Origin: Clostridiales bacterium
Lineage (GTDB): Bacteria; Bacillota; Clostridia; Lachnospirales; JAISER01
NCBI GenBank assembly: GCA_031263985.1
Contig: JAISER010000006.1
Location: 1-43,326 of the forward strand
DNA length: 43,326 nucleotides
Direction: 5' to 3'
Shown here: piece after piece, positions 24,151 to 32,214 of the stretch
Layout of the letters: each line of letters opens with the position of its first letter
How positions within the stretch are numbered: position 1 is the first letter of the stretch
The notes under the pieces: model-generated
What the model saw: the letters and a program-made list of their open reading frames with translations, nothing else
Database searches by the model: none
Told to the model about the DNA's origin: nothing
Program-made: the position numbers and the translations under genes

Positions 24151-25022
24151 ATGGAAAACGGACGTTACGTCAGGCGGCGCACCGCGCCGCGCGCGAAAGC
24201 GAGGGAAAAAAGCTCATACATAGAGACGGTGACGGCGCAGCTCGTCGTATGCTCCATAACGTTGGCGGTCGCGTTGCTTATTAACATCTTGGACATACCG
24301 GTAGCCGAGCAAGCTAAAGAAACAATCGCCTCGACGATAAATAACGATGACGGTCTTTACGCCTTCGCGAAAATCGCGAGTTCTATCAAAGAATTTAAAA
24401 AACCGGCTCAAAGCGCGCTGGGCGATTTAGCCGAAAAGGATATTTACGGCCCTGACAGCGAAGCCGAAGAGGACTCGCCGCCTTTCGCGGACGAAACGTC
24501 CGACAGAATTGATGAAGACGTATTGAGCGAGTTAAACTCTCGCATGGACTACGATAGTGACTTGGCAAAAAAGCGAACGGTTCCGTTGCGGGAAGAATAA
24601 ACTCCGACGCGGACAGCGGAACCGACAAAGCGTCAACAAAGCTTCTATTACCGGTCGAAGGTTTCATTTCATCGCCATTTGGCGACAGGGTAAACCCGTT
24701 GACCGGAAAAGACGAATTTCACAATGGCATAGATATCGCCGCCGTCATCGGCTCCAACGTTTTAGCCGCGGATGACGGCGAAATTATCGAGGCTGACGAA
24801 AATAGCTTAAACGGCGTATTTTTACGTTATAAAACTATGGGCGGCCTTGTTGTGACTTACGCTCATCTGAGCGAAACGCTAGCCGAAGAAGGCGACTCCG
24901 TAAAACGCGGGCAAACCGTGGCGCGCTCCGGCAATACAGGCCGAAGCGACGGTCCGCATCTGCATGTGTCGATTTCCTTGGACGGCGAATTCGTCGATCC
25001 CTCCTCTTACATTGATTTTTAG
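24151..25022 (+). CDS. Membrane-anchored M23 peptidase, SpoIIQ-like, in two frames
   Basis: The first frame (24151-24600) encodes a basic N-terminus, one transmembrane helix (about 29-50) and an acidic linker, ending in 150 codons. The second frame (about 24573-25022, one base back) encodes the rest: PVEGFISSPFGDRVNP, then an M23/LytM domain with HNGID, AHLSE and HLHVSI, all metal/catalytic residues present. Joined, they give about 290 aa, the layout of SpoIIQ-type forespore proteins or other anchored LytM endopeptidases. The second frame has no plausible start of its own upstream of FISSPFG. The join needs a -1 shift at an A AAA AAG heptamer. This is either programmed shifting, a loss of one A, or a sequence error. 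GAGGGG precedes ATG 24151. Confidence 0.75.
24567..24624 (+). promoter_or_regulatory. Candidate -1 ribosomal frameshift signal
   Basis: The heptamer A AAA AAG (24567-24573) is in the zero frame as GCA AAA AAG. Four bases later CGGTTCCGTTG (24578-24588) pairs with CAGCGGAACCG (24614-24624): 11 bp with one G-U pair and a 25-nt loop containing the zero-frame TAA (24598-24600). This is the classical slippery-site-plus-stem layout, as in dnaX. Confidence 0.45.
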
Positions 25023-25097
25023 GATCCTTAAATTATATTGATTATTCTAGAAGGAAAATCATAAGACGCGGACAAATCGCGGCGCGCTCATTCCGGA

Positions 25098-25131
25098 CGA
25101 TGTCCGGACATTGTCTGGACATTGTCCAAAG
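25098..25131. repeat. Three short direct repeats
   Basis: Three 11-bp units (GATGTCCGGAC, ATTGTCTGGAC, ATTGTCCAAAG) lie in the gap between the M23 and protease genes. Purpose unknown. A solo family C right end (GCGAGATCTTGAACGGACTC) follows at about 25193. Confidence 0.5.
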
Positions 25132-25304
25132 CGACGCCGCGCGCCTCGTTTTATACTGAACTCAATTCGAAACTCGGCCAAATCCGCCAAAAGCGAGATC
25201 TTGAACGGACTCTAAGCCCAACAGCCCATTATCCTTCACAACACGGAGGCTTTAACAGCTCGTCCCGCCCACCGCCGGCGCCGACCGCCCAACGACGCCG
25301 ATTT

Positions 25305-28300
25305 TTACATTTCCCTTAGAGAGTCGAATGTCTTCATGAGATCTAAACGCCCGTATCCAGACTGCACATTCGGATAATTTTCATTATCGTCCCGGCGTCC
25401 GCCGCCTCGCGCTATCAGAGCTTTTACGCGTATGGCGTTCATGCCGACCTCATGCTTATCCGCTATGCCCCATTGCAAAACAAGAGCGCACGCGCCCGCC
25501 GTTATAGCCGCCGCGACGCTTGTTCCGCTCATGACGCCAGGCCCATTCGGGTATATTCCGCCTACGTTTACGCCAGGCGCCAGAAGATCCGGCAGCACGG
25601 TCGGAACAGTCGAAGGCCCCCACGACGAAGAGACATATATGCTTCCGTCTTCGCTGTTATACGCGCCGCACGTAATTACTCCTTCCGACGTGGCCGGCAC
25701 GACCACGGTGTAATTCGCCGTAGGCGCCATGAACCGCGCAGTTGAGCCTATAGGCAGCCACAAATGGAATTCACCGCTTATAACCAAATCGCCATACACG
25801 GAAATTACCCATATTCCAGGCGTAGGATCGTGTATTTTCACTAAAGAGATATGGCTCGTGTTTTGATAGTAAGATATTGTGAGCCGCGCCTCCTCCAGCG
25901 CGAAATTTTTTTCAAACGAAAGCCCCGGACTTGACGGAACGCGGTTCATAATTTCGCCCGACGGCGACTTTATGGAAACGGACAATTTATCCCAATAAGC
26001 GTTTTTTAAGTAAACGACGAGCGTCTTTATTCCCTCCGGCGTTCTTATCTCTATGTCTTTCATATCGCCGGTTCTTTCCAGCATATCATGGGTGTGTCTA
26101 GCGGCTCCGCCTTCGTTACCGGCGGCGGCGCATATGACAACGCCGGGAAGCCGCGTGACCGACGTCATATATTCCTCTAAAACGGTTAATCCGTCGTGTC
26201 CGCCCGCGTTCGTGCCCAACGCTACGCATATGACGACCGGTCTGTCGACTCTCCTCGCCTCGTCCAGTATATATTGTATGCCCAGCATAACTTCAGCGGA
26301 TCGAAAAAGAAGTTCGTCCTCGCGGCCGCTCCAGAAGCCTTTTATATAGGCCGGGTCCGCGGTCTTAAGCTTTACAGCCACAATCTCCGCGTCAGGCGCG
26401 GCTCCGTTATATTCGCCTTCCTCGCGTCCGGCAGCCAGAGAAGCCAGGAACGTCCCGTGCCCGTCCTCGTCAAGGTGCGGCGCCAGATCATGAGGGTCAG
26501 ACGCCTCAAGCGCGGCGTTTATATCGTCGTTTGAGTACCGCGCGCCGAAATGCATCCCCGCGGGGATTTCGCCTTCAAGCGTCTGATCCCATATGGATAA
26601 TATTTTACTCGAACCGTCTTCGTATAAAAAAACGGAATTCGTATAATCTATGCCTGTGTCCACAAACCCTACCAAAACCCCGCTTCCGCTCAGTTGTAAA
26701 TATGGATTGCGCCGCGCGCGAATGATGCCGGCCGCGTCCAGGTTCTCTTGATCCAACAGCGATAAAGGCGCGGGTATCATTATTATCATGTCCGAACCCA
26801 TGTCCGATATCACATTCTCGACTTCCGATATCGTCGTATACGCCACGACATAGCCGCCGTCCAGCACGGAGCCTATTTTAACGTACGGATGTTCCTGCGC
26901 GTAATTTTCAAACTGATAGCTGTAACGCGCGCATATAGGCACGACCTCAGGCAGCTTTATAAACTCTTCCACGGAAAGATTATCATATTCGTCTTCGGAT
27001 CCGGCGACTTCCGTTCCCTTTATTATCCTTTCGGCGAATTCGTCGTGGGCCATAGCCTTTACCCCTCCTTGAACATAACTTTTAAGCATATCGATAGAAC
27101 CTTTAACGCACAGCGCGCCATAGCCCCACAACGGGCTTGGATACGACACGCCGTCGCCGCGTTCGGCCCCGGCGCGTAAAAACGCTTTTACGCGCTGCCC
27201 GTACAAAAAGGGATCGTTCCCTTTCACTATGCCCCATTCCATCATAAGCGCCGCGCCGCCCGCGACAAAAGGCGCCGCCACGCTCGTGCCGGTGAAACTG
27301 TCATAGCCGCCGCCCGCTTTGGTCGAAATGACGTTTACGCCCGGCGCCACCAGGTCCGGCTTTACATAGGCGTCGTTTCGCGCGAAACCCCTGCTTGAAA
27401 AATCGGCCATCGCGCCTATGCGGTAGTCGTACGCGCCGACGCTTAATACGTTTTTGGCTGTCGCCGGCAAAGTCATGGTGCCATTGGCCGACGGCGCGCT
27501 GAACGCGGTGGCTTCGCCGACCTGCTCTATCGTCGGCAGCCACATGTCAAAGCGGCCGTCAACTATGCGGCCGGCTTTTACGCGCAGCGTCCAAAGGCTG
27601 GCCGGCAGCGTTTCCTTGGAGCTGACGTTAATGAAGATCTCCTGGGCGTCAGTGTAATAGCTGGGCTGTCCGAAAGAGATGTCCACTGTTACGCCGTCCG
27701 ACGTTTCGCTTCGCGTCCTGGCGGAGTAAGTTATATCCCTTATCGCGTATCCGTTTGGCAATATGAAGTCGAATGAAATATCGTCCACGAAATTTTGCCA
27801 AAAGGATATATAAAATGAGCGTAAATTCGGCGCGGTAAAAAATTCGGCGTCTACGGACTGACCCGAATCTATTTTGGCCGAATAGTGATGTGAGCCGGAA
27901 CCTTCATTACCCGCGGCCGCCACGATGACCGTCTTCCATTTTCGCTCCATATCGTCCAAAAAAAGCTCGAACAGCGAGTTGTCGTCGTGCGACCCGTCGT
28001 TTGTGCCATAGCTCAAGTTTATGACTATCGGCATTCCCAACGCCTCGGCCTGATCCGTCACATATTTCACGGCGCGCATAAGCTCCGTAGTTCTGGCGAA
28101 TGACATACGGCCCTGTTCGCCAAGGCAGACGACTACTAAGCTAGCTTTCGGCGCCACGCCCGCGTTCGCTTGGACGGCGCGCCCGTTACCCGCCGCGATT
28201 CCCGCCACCGCCGTGCCGTGACCTATAAAATCCATCGCGCCTAATGTCTCGCCGTTCGCTATCGCTTCATTTATAGCCGCCGCGTCATATTCCGCCCCGT

Positions 28301-28853
28301 GATTAAAACCGGCGGGCGGCGTTCCTTGCGCCCGTTGATCCCAAACGCTTAAAATTCTCGTAGCGCCGCTGTCGTCCATAAAATCCGGATGCATGTAATC
28401 TATGCCCGAATCTATAATGGCGACTATAACGCCGTCGCCCGAAAGCCCTTCCATCTCAGGCGCGGGATAGACGCATGACGCCCGCGCGCCCTCGTTTATT
28501 AAAAACGCGAGCGCTTTCGGCGTCTCTATGTGTTCGACGCGCGAGTCTCTCGACAACTCGTTCAGCTTGTCGGAAGACGACGTGATAATAGCGTAACTCT
28601 CGTTCAAGATTTCGACGCTAACGTCATAAATGTCCTCAACGCCCATTATATCTCCGTTGTACTTAACTATTACCTCCCATTCGCTCGAATCGCCTCTGTA
28701 ATCGTCCAAAATCTGACAGCGCCCCCCTACGACATATTCCGCCAACATTTCATTTAACGACGCGGCCCAACGATCGCACAGACGCGGCGCGGGCGTAATA
28801 TATTTATATTCACATGCCGGTCGAAAGATTATTAACATTGAGCGAAACGACAA
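25305..28853 (-). CDS. Tandem double subtilase (S8), CspBA-like
   Basis: A 1182-residue protein with two subtilase units. Unit 1: prodomain-like segment (about 50-120), D148 (IIDSGID), H212 (GHGTAV), oxyanion N316 (AAGNEG) and S524 (GTSVAAP), with a beta-rich jelly-roll insert of about 335-460. Unit 2: prodomain-like segment (about 640-715), D732, H799, N913 and S1112 (SGTSVAA), with its own insert of about 940-1050. Architecture and inserts match clostridial Csp germination proteases, and the fusion recalls CspBA of Clostridioides difficile. There the second unit has lost its triad; here both are complete. No signal peptide. Start is uncertain: the TTG at 28853 has no ribosome site. A short frame from ATG 28878 in another phase (MSENMNASLVVSLN...) resembles a family N-terminus, hinting at a frameshift. 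Confidence 0.88.
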   Translation of the reverse strand: MSFRSMLIIFRPACEYKYITPAPRLCDRWAASLNEMLAEYVVGGRCQILDDYRGDSSEWEVIVKYNGDIMGVEDIYDVSVEILNESYAIITSSSDKLNELSRDSRVEHIETPKALAFLINEGARASCVYPAPEMEGLSGDGVIVAIIDSGIDYMHPDFMDDSGATRILSVWDQRAQGTPPAGFNHGAEYDAAAINEAIANGETLGAMDFIGHGTAVAGIAAGNGRAVQANAGVAPKASLVVVCLGEQGRMSFARTTELMRAVKYVTDQAEALGMPIVINLSYGTNDGSHDDNSLFELFLDDMERKWKTVIVAAAGNEGSGSHHYSAKIDSGQSVDAEFFTAPNLRSFYISFWQNFVDDISFDFILPNGYAIRDITYSARTRSETSDGVTVDISFGQPSYYTDAQEIFINVSSKETLPASLWTLRVKAGRIVDGRFDMWLPTIEQVGEATAFSAPSANGTMTLPATAKNVLSVGAYDYRIGAMADFSSRGFARNDAYVKPDLVAPGVNVISTKAGGGYDSFTGTSVAAPFVAGGAALMMEWGIVKGNDPFLYGQRVKAFLRAGAERGDGVSYPSPLWGYGALCVKGSIDMLKSYVQGGVKAMAHDEFAERIIKGTEVAGSEDEYDNLSVEEFIKLPEVVPICARYSYQFENYAQEHPYVKIGSVLDGGYVVAYTTISEVENVISDMGSDMIIMIPAPLSLLDQENLDAAGIIRARRNPYLQLSGSGVLVGFVDTGIDYTNSVFLYEDGSSKILSIWDQTLEGEIPAGMHFGARYSNDDINAALEASDPHDLAPHLDEDGHGTFLASLAAGREEGEYNGAAPDAEIVAVKLKTADPAYIKGFWSGREDELLFRSAEVMLGIQYILDEARRVDRPVVICVALGTNAGGHDGLTVLEEYMTSVTRLPGVVICAAAGNEGGAARHTHDMLERTGDMKDIEIRTPEGIKTLVVYLKNAYWDKLSVSIKSPSGEIMNRVPSSPGLSFEKNFALEEARLTISYYQNTSHISLVKIHDPTPGIWVISVYGDLVISGEFHLWLPIGSTARFMAPTANYTVVVPATSEGVITCGAYNSEDGSIYVSSSWGPSTVPTVLPDLLAPGVNVGGIYPNGPGVMSGTSVAAAITAGACALVLQWGIADKHEVGMNAIRVKALIARGGGRRDDNENYPNVQSGYGRLDLMKTFDSLREM

Positions 28854-28980
28854 GTGAAGCGTTCATATTTTCAGACATATCCTCATAGTGTATTATGTAC
28901 GTTTGTTTGGAGCCGGCAAGCGGCCGTTCAAGTCAAACGGCCAATCGAGACAGTCAGCGTCAATATGCGAGGTGCGGCGA

Positions 28981-29949
28981 ATGGACGATTTAAACATTCA
29001 TGTTCTAAACGGCTTTGGCGTCAAAGCTAAATACGTCAGGCAGCAAAAGGCAAGCTATGTATGCGCCACCGATAAAGGCGAGAAAATAATTAAAAAAAGC
29101 TTTGACAGCGCCGAAAACATTCTGCTTCAACGCGCCCTGACTGAGCATATGCGCGCGAACGGATACGCTCGAGCCGTAAAGTTTGAGCTGTCCGAAGCCG
29201 GACTGCCTTACGTACATTTTGGCGGCGAGCTTTACACAATGACGGATTATCTGCCCAGACTGACAGAGACCGATTTTCACGACCGCGATACGTTCGTGAA
29301 AATATTGCGAAACATCGGGCTTATGCATCAAGCCGCGTCGGGGTTTTTCGGCGCCCCTGAACCGCCGGACGCCATTGAGCGCTTTAAAAAGGGACGCACT
29401 GAGATGACCGCCATAAAAAAAAGGCTTAGAGCGCAAAAGCGTCTCTCGGACATAGACGTCACCTTCCTTAAAAACTACGAATTCTACGCCGAAAAAATTG
29501 ACGCGGCCATACGCATGATGGAAGACGCCTGTTTTTCTGAAGCCGTAAAAGCCTCCGCTTCAAACGGTCGCGTCTGTCACGGCGCCATTAAAGAGGAAAC
29601 CGCGCTTACGGACGGCGACGACATATACTTTTACAATTTTTCGCGGGCATTCGCCGGACACGCCGTCTTTGACGTTTGCGACGCCTCGCGGCGCCACGCC
29701 AGACGCCCGCAGCCGGCGACTATGCCGTTCACGGAAGCGCTGCGGCTTTACCGTGACGTGACCGGCGAAGTGCTCGATTTCAACATAGCGTATCCCCTGA
29801 TGCTGTACCCAGAGAAATTTATACGCGTTTGCGGCCAGTATTATAGAAAAAAAAGGACGTGGATCCCAAGCGCGATGGCAAACCGTATGGAGAAAGAAGT
29901 AAACTCAAAAGACGCTTATTATGAATATATAGAAAGCGCGGTCACTTAG
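28981..29949 (+). CDS. CotS-like spore coat protein with degenerate kinase fold
   Basis: A 322-aa protein resembling the CotS/YsxE/YutH family (aminoglycoside-phosphotransferase-like fold, spore coat). It has an N-lobe (KASYVCATDKGEKIIKKSFDS), a hinge-like MTDYLPRL, and a catalytic-loop region RVCHGAIKEETAL with YNFSRAFAGHAVFDVCD in place of the metal-binding segment. The usual HxDxxxxN residues are absent, so it is probably a pseudokinase. ATG 28981 follows GAGGTGCGGCG. It is divergent from the double subtilase and near the SpoIIQ-like gene, which supports a spore role. Confidence in the family is moderate. Confidence 0.7.
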   Translation: MDDLNIHVLNGFGVKAKYVRQQKASYVCATDKGEKIIKKSFDSAENILLQRALTEHMRANGYARAVKFELSEAGLPYVHFGGELYTMTDYLPRLTETDFHDRDTFVKILRNIGLMHQAASGFFGAPEPPDAIERFKKGRTEMTAIKKRLRAQKRLSDIDVTFLKNYEFYAEKIDAAIRMMEDACFSEAVKASASNGRVCHGAIKEETALTDGDDIYFYNFSRAFAGHAVFDVCDASRRHARRPQPATMPFTEALRLYRDVTGEVLDFNIAYPLMLYPEKFIRVCGQYYRKKRTWIPSAMANRMEKEVNSKDAYYEYIESAVT

Positions 29950-29962
29950 CGCCTAATTTCAG

Positions 29963-30298
29963 ATGACTATCCAAACAATTCATGAAGACCTTGGGGCTCC
30001 GCCCCAAACCCCGCCGGGGTCTTCGACCTCGGACCCCACGCCGCGCGAACGCGCGGCTTCATGAAACATTAGACAGTCATATTGGCAAAAAAACGAGCGC
30101 AAAGAATCCGTCGAAAATGAGATCTCGAACCAAACAAGTCATGAAGACCTTGGGGCGCCGCCCCAAACCCCGCCGGGGTCTTCGACCCCGGACTCCACGC
30201 CGCGCGAACGCGCGGCTTCATGAAGCCATTAGACAGTCATATTGGCAAAAAACGAGCGCAAAGAATCCGTCAAAAATGAGATCTTGAACAGGCTCTTA
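29963..30298. repeat. Two reverse family A copies in a tandem duplication
   Basis: Copies at 29963-30080 (ATGACTATCC...AGTCAT) and about 30131-30240 are each followed by the same flank (ATTGGCAAAAA...ACGAGCGCAAAG...GAGATC) at 30081-30130 and 30241-30298. A unit of about 160 bp was duplicated. The second flank ends in a family C right end (GATCTTGAACAGGCTCTTA). Confidence 0.8.
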
Positions 30299-30332
30299 AC
30301 CGAAGCGCCGTCGTCCCATCACGGCGGAAAAC

Positions 30333-30373
30333 GTCAAAAAACGCGGAAATCAGTCGTTTCCGCGTTTTTTGAC
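30333..30373 (-). terminator. Hairpin terminator
   Basis: A 17-bp perfect stem (GTCAAAAAACGCGGAAA at 30333-30349, complement at 30357-30373) with a 7-nt loop overlaps the stop codon of the 30373-30921 gene. The A/T tract within the stem gives T-runs in either direction. Confidence 0.7.
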
Positions 30374-30921
30374 TATACAGTCTCCAAAAACGCCCGCCCT
30401 TCATCTATGGCGTCTTCCAGCGCGTCGGCCGCTTCGCGCTGAAAACCGTTGAAGAGGTTAAGCTTGTTGAGTATAAGGTCGTAATCAGCGTCGTTATGTA
30501 GCAATTCCTCCTTAACCGCTTTAAAGTCCCTTTTGGAGCCTATAGCCCTTAATCTCTCATTTATCGCCGCGTTCTGACTTTCGGCGTATTCGACAAACCG
30601 CGCGAACCGCTCCACCTCAGCTTCGTCAAAACGCGTCCGCGCGCGGCTTTTATCACGTAGCCTCCGCTCTATTCCGTCATACACCGCCGCCCGCTCTCTC
30701 AAAAGCCGCGACAATCTTATCGTTCCGTTTTCAATATATTCCATAGCTTCGCTTATGTTTCGCCGCGTTTTTTCATCGTCGGCTGGCGCTTTGCGTTTAA
30801 CCGCGCACATGGCCTTGTTTTCATTATGGAATATCTCATAAGCTATTTTGGCGGCGTCCGCCGCCGGCGACCGTGAAACCAGCATCACCAACAGAACTAC
30901 TCCCCCGATTATCACATTCAT
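30373..30921 (-). CDS. Unknown protein with N-terminal membrane segment and helical body
   Basis: 182 aa, not recognised. Residues 1-18 (MNVIIGGVVLLVMLVSRS) look like a membrane anchor or uncleaved signal. The rest is strongly charged and helical, rich in Arg/Glu/Ala heptad-like runs (RLSRLLRERAAVYDGIERRL, EVERFARFVEYAESQNAAIN), suggesting a coiled coil. The short MNVIIGG start resembles the small anchored proteins of sporulation operons in outline only. GAAGGACGTGG precedes the ATG at 30921 and a strong hairpin ends the gene. Confidence 0.65.
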   Translation of the reverse strand: MNVIIGGVVLLVMLVSRSPAADAAKIAYEIFHNENKAMCAVKRKAPADDEKTRRNISEAMEYIENGTIRLSRLLRERAAVYDGIERRLRDKSRARTRFDEAEVERFARFVEYAESQNAAINERLRAIGSKRDFKAVKEELLHNDADYDLILNKLNLFNGFQREAADALEDAIDEGRAFLETV

Positions 30922-31362
30922 TCATTCCACGTCCTTCGTTTGTAAGCGTTATCTCTCAGTTAAGAGCCTGAAAAATTTCTCTTCATATTAATATCGACCG
31001 AAGACGCCCGTCCGCCAAGAACCTTGTTCAACGCTTGGCGTCGCGGCGTTCCGCGCCTGAAAGCCGGCCGTCTTCAAAGGGCCTTTAATAATATATACGT
31101 TTGAAATATGTTAAAAATATGAACGAATCATTAATAATTCGTTAAAACTGACGGCCAGCGCGTTTTCCGCGATGAATTATGATTTGAGGGAGATTTTCGC
31201 CCGACGTACCGGCGTAAGCGCTGATTCTATCAGCGCTTACTTGCCCGGCGCGTCACGCCGTTTCTTCTTTCACAAAAAAACCCTAACACGCGGCGCCTCG
31301 AGCGTCTGCGAGCCGTCCGCCCGCGGAACGCCGCGCCCGTTTTTTCCTCCGCCGTTTCCGCG
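30922..31362. other. Intergenic with an 11-bp perfect hairpin
   Basis: No gene seen. AGAGCCTG at about 30963 is a solo family C end. At 31214-31224 and 31230-31240 an 11-bp perfect inverted repeat (GTAAGCGCTGA) with a 5-nt loop lies downstream of the small gene at 31363-31509 and might end its transcript, although no T-run follows. Confidence 0.45.
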
Positions 31363-31509
31363 TCAGCGAAGCCCGCCAAGCAGAAGAAGCAACAGCAATG
31401 TCGAGTTCTCTCCCGAAAACATTCCGGGGTTCAGCAACGTCAATAGCAAAATGGTCGTGGTATCAATGCCAGGTCCGCCGGGAAATCCGGCTCCGCCTAT
31501 CGCGCTCAT
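31363..31509 (-). CDS. Small Gly/Leu-rich hydrophobic protein (48 aa)
   Basis: A 48-codon frame with an excellent ribosome site (GGGAGG, 8 nt before ATG 31509). The N-terminal part is Gly/Pro-rich (MSAIGGAGFPGGPG), followed by ten hydrophobic residues, a polar turn (NPGMFSGENS) and a run of Leu (TLLLLLLLGGL). It could insert in the membrane as a short hairpin. No family is recognised; the small Gly-rich hydrophobic proteins of spores are similar only in style. A longer antisense frame on the plus strand covers the region but lacks a ribosome site. Confidence 0.6.
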   Translation of the reverse strand: MSAIGGAGFPGGPGIDTTTILLLTLLNPGMFSGENSTLLLLLLLGGLR

Positions 31510-31765
31510 TAAAAAAACCTCCCACAAAATAGTTGTAGTCTATATTATGAGACGCGATATAAATGTTGCCTGTCTGACGGGCGCGCCTTTTCGCGTCCGC
31601 CGCCCTTAAAAACCCTCTTTCAATCCATACCAAGTTAACATATGTACAACCATGAAAAATGTAAAAACCACGCGCGTAACACAAATGAAATGTGTCGAAA
31701 CGCATAAATCGGCGCGCCGAATCCATAATATTTACAGGATAACATTGATTGCCGCAACGGGACTG

Positions 31766-31885
31766 AGAGCCTGTTTAGTATCCGAGTCCGGCGGACTAGC
31801 GAGCAAGTTTTTCGCTGTATGAGGAAGCGATGAATAGCGGAAAACCAAACGCTTAACCGTCGAACGCGGGCGCTAAACAGGCTCT
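31766..31885. repeat. Family C element, complete
   Basis: 120 bp with 13-bp perfect termini (AGAGCCTGTTTAG at 31766, complement ending at 31885). The interior differs from the 23706-23800 copy, so only the ends are shared. Confidence 0.8.
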
Positions 31886-32093
31886 GCGTGAGCCGCGCGA
31901 CTATCGTATTGTTTCCGAACGAACGCATAGCTATTACATGTTCGTTACATTTCCCCGCAAACGGTTGCGTTTAATGGATATTTGCGATATATTCACAAAC
32001 GCCGTGAGTTGGCTTGTTTTGGGCGAAAACGGCGCGCCGCTCACCGGGGGCGTTACAATTTGGTTACGCCGAAGTTAAATAACGCGTATTCGA

Positions 32094-32122
32094 TTGACTG
32101 GTAAAATATGTGGCGCTATAAT
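32094..32122 (+). promoter_or_regulatory. Sigma-A promoter of the large surface protein
   Basis: TTGACT (32094-32099), 17-nt spacer, TATAAT (32117-32122). The leader to the start codon is about 85 nt with AAGGAGG at its end, consistent with strong expression. Confidence 0.85.
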
Positions 32123-32214
32123 GATTTTCGTAAACGGGAACGGATATTGAATATCCACGGGCGGTCGTTCCGCCGTCCGAAAAACCCACTCAAAATTTTT
32201 AAGGAGGAAGATTT

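Larger units (their letters stand above)
31510..32214. other. Intergenic region before the large surface protein
   Basis: About 700 bp without a convincing gene. It contains a complete family C element (31766-31885), a consensus promoter (32094-32122) and a leader of about 85 nt ending in AAGGAGG before the gene at 32215. Confidence 0.6.

Noticed and set aside
24699-25022. Independent 107-codon M23 gene
   Set aside because: The ATG lies inside the domain and would drop the conserved FISSPFGDR strand. The frame is open much further upstream without a start, so it is the second half of the split gene.
31172-31609. 145-codon plus-strand frame
   Set aside because: It has no ribosome site and low-complexity Pro/Arg/Ser composition. 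It is antisense to the better supported 48-aa gene with a perfect ribosome site.
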